Below, one piece after another: positions 4,892 to 5,949 of a DNA stretch of 5,949 nucleotides; the stretch's first letter is position 1; every line of letters starts with the position of its first letter. Under the pieces are notes generated by a model, which made no database searches, had not been told where the DNA came from, and saw nothing but the letters and a program-made list of their open reading frames with translations. The stretch lies in contig JBLHLB010000263.1 of NCBI GenBank assembly GCA_047618505.1, positions 1-5,949 on the forward strand. Reading direction: 5' to 3'. Source of the DNA: JBLHLB01 sp047618505. Lineage in GTDB: Bacteria > Planctomycetota > UBA1135 > GCA-002686595. The translations under genes and the position numbers were made by a program.

Positions 4892-4948
4892 GATACGGAG
4901 TCGCACACTCTGTCAATGAACAACAGCAGGGTGTGCGACTCCGTAGCG
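4892..4948. repeat. Intact dispersed inverted repeat / candidate terminator between oxidoreductase and channel genes
   Basis: TACGGAGTCGCACAC (4894-4908) and its exact reverse complement (4931-4945) form a 15-bp perfect stem. It extends inward by a G.T pair, three Watson-Crick pairs and another G.T pair, leaving a 12-base loop at 4914-4925. Beyond one mismatch, the outer bases G4892-C4947 and C4891-G4948 also pair. It begins about 20 bases past the oxidoreductase stop, so it could end that transcript on the minus strand, but no T-tract follows. The right arm recurs exactly at 3902-3921, so this is a repeat family member rather than a one-off terminator. Read on the minus strand, the loop side contains TTGACA, a perfect -35 hexamer, at 4911-4916. 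Confidence 0.75.
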
Positions 4949-4965
4949 GTACGAGTTGACACGGG

Positions 4966-5949
4966 CTACTCGAGCACTTGGCCGTCTTCCTCGAGGCGAT
5001 CTCGCAGGTCCGCCCACGGGACATCCTGTACTGCAGAGTTCCCTTCCACCGCAAGGGCCGCCAGCGTCGCCGCGGACTGGCCCAGGATCATGAACACCGG
5101 CTCCATTCGGATCGAGCCGTAGGCGATGTGCGACGCCGACACAGCGACGGGTACGACGAGGTTCACGCACTCGCCTTGCCGTGGAAGAATTGAGTCGCGC
5201 GCGATGGGGTAGGAGCGGCCCGGAGACACTTGGATGTCACCCTCGTTCAGCACGTACGCTCGCCCATCCGCGTCCCTGGCCACGTAGCGCTGCACGTGGT
5301 GGCTGTCCATGTTGTACGAGCCCATGCCGACGGGATTAGGAGTGGGATCCAGGCCGCGTAAACAGCGTTCGGTCATGACAAACTCGCCGAGCATCCTGCG
5401 CGCCTCGCGCACGTAAATTTGGTGCGGCCAACCGCCGTTGTCCTGGAATTCGTCCGCCGCCAAACCCCAGCGCCCCATTCGCTCTCGAACGTCGGGAGGC
5501 ACGCGCGGATCGTTGCACAGGAACCAGAAGTAGCCCTTCTGGTAGCGCTCGTGCTCCTCGAGGATCTGGGCCCGGCGTTCGTAGCTCGCGTCGGGATAGT
5601 CGTAGTTCATCCCAATGTTGTCCGTCGAGAAGGAGCCGTGGTTGTTCGTATCGGTCTTGCGATTCGGCGCGGGATCAAACTTGCCAAAGACGTGTCGCGA
5701 GCCCGCGGCGAGGTCACGTAGTAGGAGCTCGTACTGCAGTGGGTCGTAGCCCGCGGGCTTCTCGAACGGCAACCGGTTCAACGGTTCGTCGGTCAAGCAG
5801 ACACGATAGGTGTAGGCCTGAATGCGCTGATCCCCTGAGCCCTCCGCACCGGGCGAATCGCCATGAACGCGCGGGAGAAGGCCGCTGGACGGGTCATCCG
5901 CAACGACGTAGGGCGATACGCGGTTCTCGAACTGGTGGGAGCGAGCGTT
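4966..5949 (-). CDS. FAD-dependent oxidoreductase (FAD_oxidored family), C-terminal part
   Basis: The last 327 residues of a larger protein, entering from the right edge in frame and ending at TAG 4968-4966. In this numbering EGSGDQRIQAYTYR (36-49), NRKTDTNNHG (96-105), STDNIGMNYDYP (108-119) and GMGSYNMDSHHVQRYV (208-223) are hallmarks of the FAD_oxidored family, often misnamed 'xanthan lyase'. The segment SIRMEPVFMILGQSAA (279-294) corresponds to the C-terminal strand and helix that close over the FAD. The N-terminal Rossmann fold (GxGxxG) and any signal peptide lie outside the window. The family is abundant in planctomycete and Bacteroidota loci for polysaccharide use, usually beside sulfatases or glycosidases, but its true substrate is mostly unknown. 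ATG-less internal starts in this frame are not needed because the frame is open through the edge. About 20 bases after the stop lies a strong hairpin; the same-strand channel gene begins 109 bases downstream. Confidence 0.9.
   Translation of the reverse strand, partial: NARSHQFENRVSPYVVADDPSSGLLPRVHGDSPGAEGSGDQRIQAYTYRVCLTDEPLNRLPFEKPAGYDPLQYELLLRDLAAGSRHVFGKFDPAPNRKTDTNNHGSFSTDNIGMNYDYPDASYERRAQILEEHERYQKGYFWFLCNDPRVPPDVRERMGRWGLAADEFQDNGGWPHQIYVREARRMLGEFVMTERCLRGLDPTPNPVGMGSYNMDSHHVQRYVARDADGRAYVLNEGDIQVSPGRSYPIARDSILPRQGECVNLVVPVAVSASHIAYGSIRMEPVFMILGQSAATLAALAVEGNSAVQDVPWADLRDRLEEDGQVLE

Noticed and set aside
4857..5054. N-terminal extension of the channel frame by 66 codons
   Set aside because: It runs through the intergenic hairpin and into the oxidoreductase's 3' end, is rich in Cys/Arg/Ser, and a good ribosome binding site precedes the ATG at 4856.
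5419..5721. A 100-codon plus-strand open frame
   Set aside because: It is antisense to the conserved NRKTDTNNHG to DPRVPPDV region of the oxidoreductase and has no features of its own.

Overview
The window is high-GC bacterial DNA. It most likely comes from a member of the Planctomycetota, or a close relative within the PVC group. This assignment is an inference from gene content: a lipoprotein sulfatase of the 'SSLCRPSLAT / GKWWEG' type, a large FAD-dependent oxidoreductase of the FAD_oxidored family (often labelled 'xanthan lyase'), and the wreck of an FG-GAP repeat protein whose C-terminal domain resembles those of planctomycete secreted proteins. No rRNA, tRNA, CRISPR array or transposase gene is visible.

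Layout from left to right. At 1-349 (minus) is the N-terminal part of a secreted protein with a clear signal peptide, running off the left edge. It is transcribed divergently from a complete alpha/beta-hydrolase esterase (632-1315, plus). The stretch 1316-1756 holds no gene. It contains a 166-bp long imperfect palindrome (1498-1663) with 56-bp terminal inverted repeats and CTAG at both ends, which looks like a small non-autonomous (MITE-like) element. At 1757-2425 (minus) lies a decayed FG-GAP protein gene with an in-frame stop and two mutually compensating frame changes. Just upstream of it, 2426-2600 may hold a second decayed fragment plus hairpins. A promoter-like region with a perfect 15-bp palindrome precedes a complete sulfatase lipoprotein gene (2609-3886, plus). 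A voltage-gated ion channel gene (4005-4856, minus) converges on the sulfatase. The right end (4966-5949, minus) is the C-terminal 327 residues of the FAD-dependent oxidoreductase.

Two copies of a dispersed sequence (core CTACGGAGTCGCACAC) sit between genes. One, at 4892-4948, is an intact inverted repeat between the oxidoreductase and channel genes. The other, at 3902-3935, is a one-armed copy just after the sulfatase stop codon.

The genes do not form one obvious pathway. The sulfatase, the oxidoreductase and the truncated secreted protein fit an organism that degrades sulfated or complex organic matter at its envelope, but no physical operon links them. The channel is a separate membrane function. 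The most unusual material is non-coding: the 166-bp palindrome, whose arms differ almost only in ways that keep G.U pairing in a plus-strand RNA, and the dispersed hairpin repeat.
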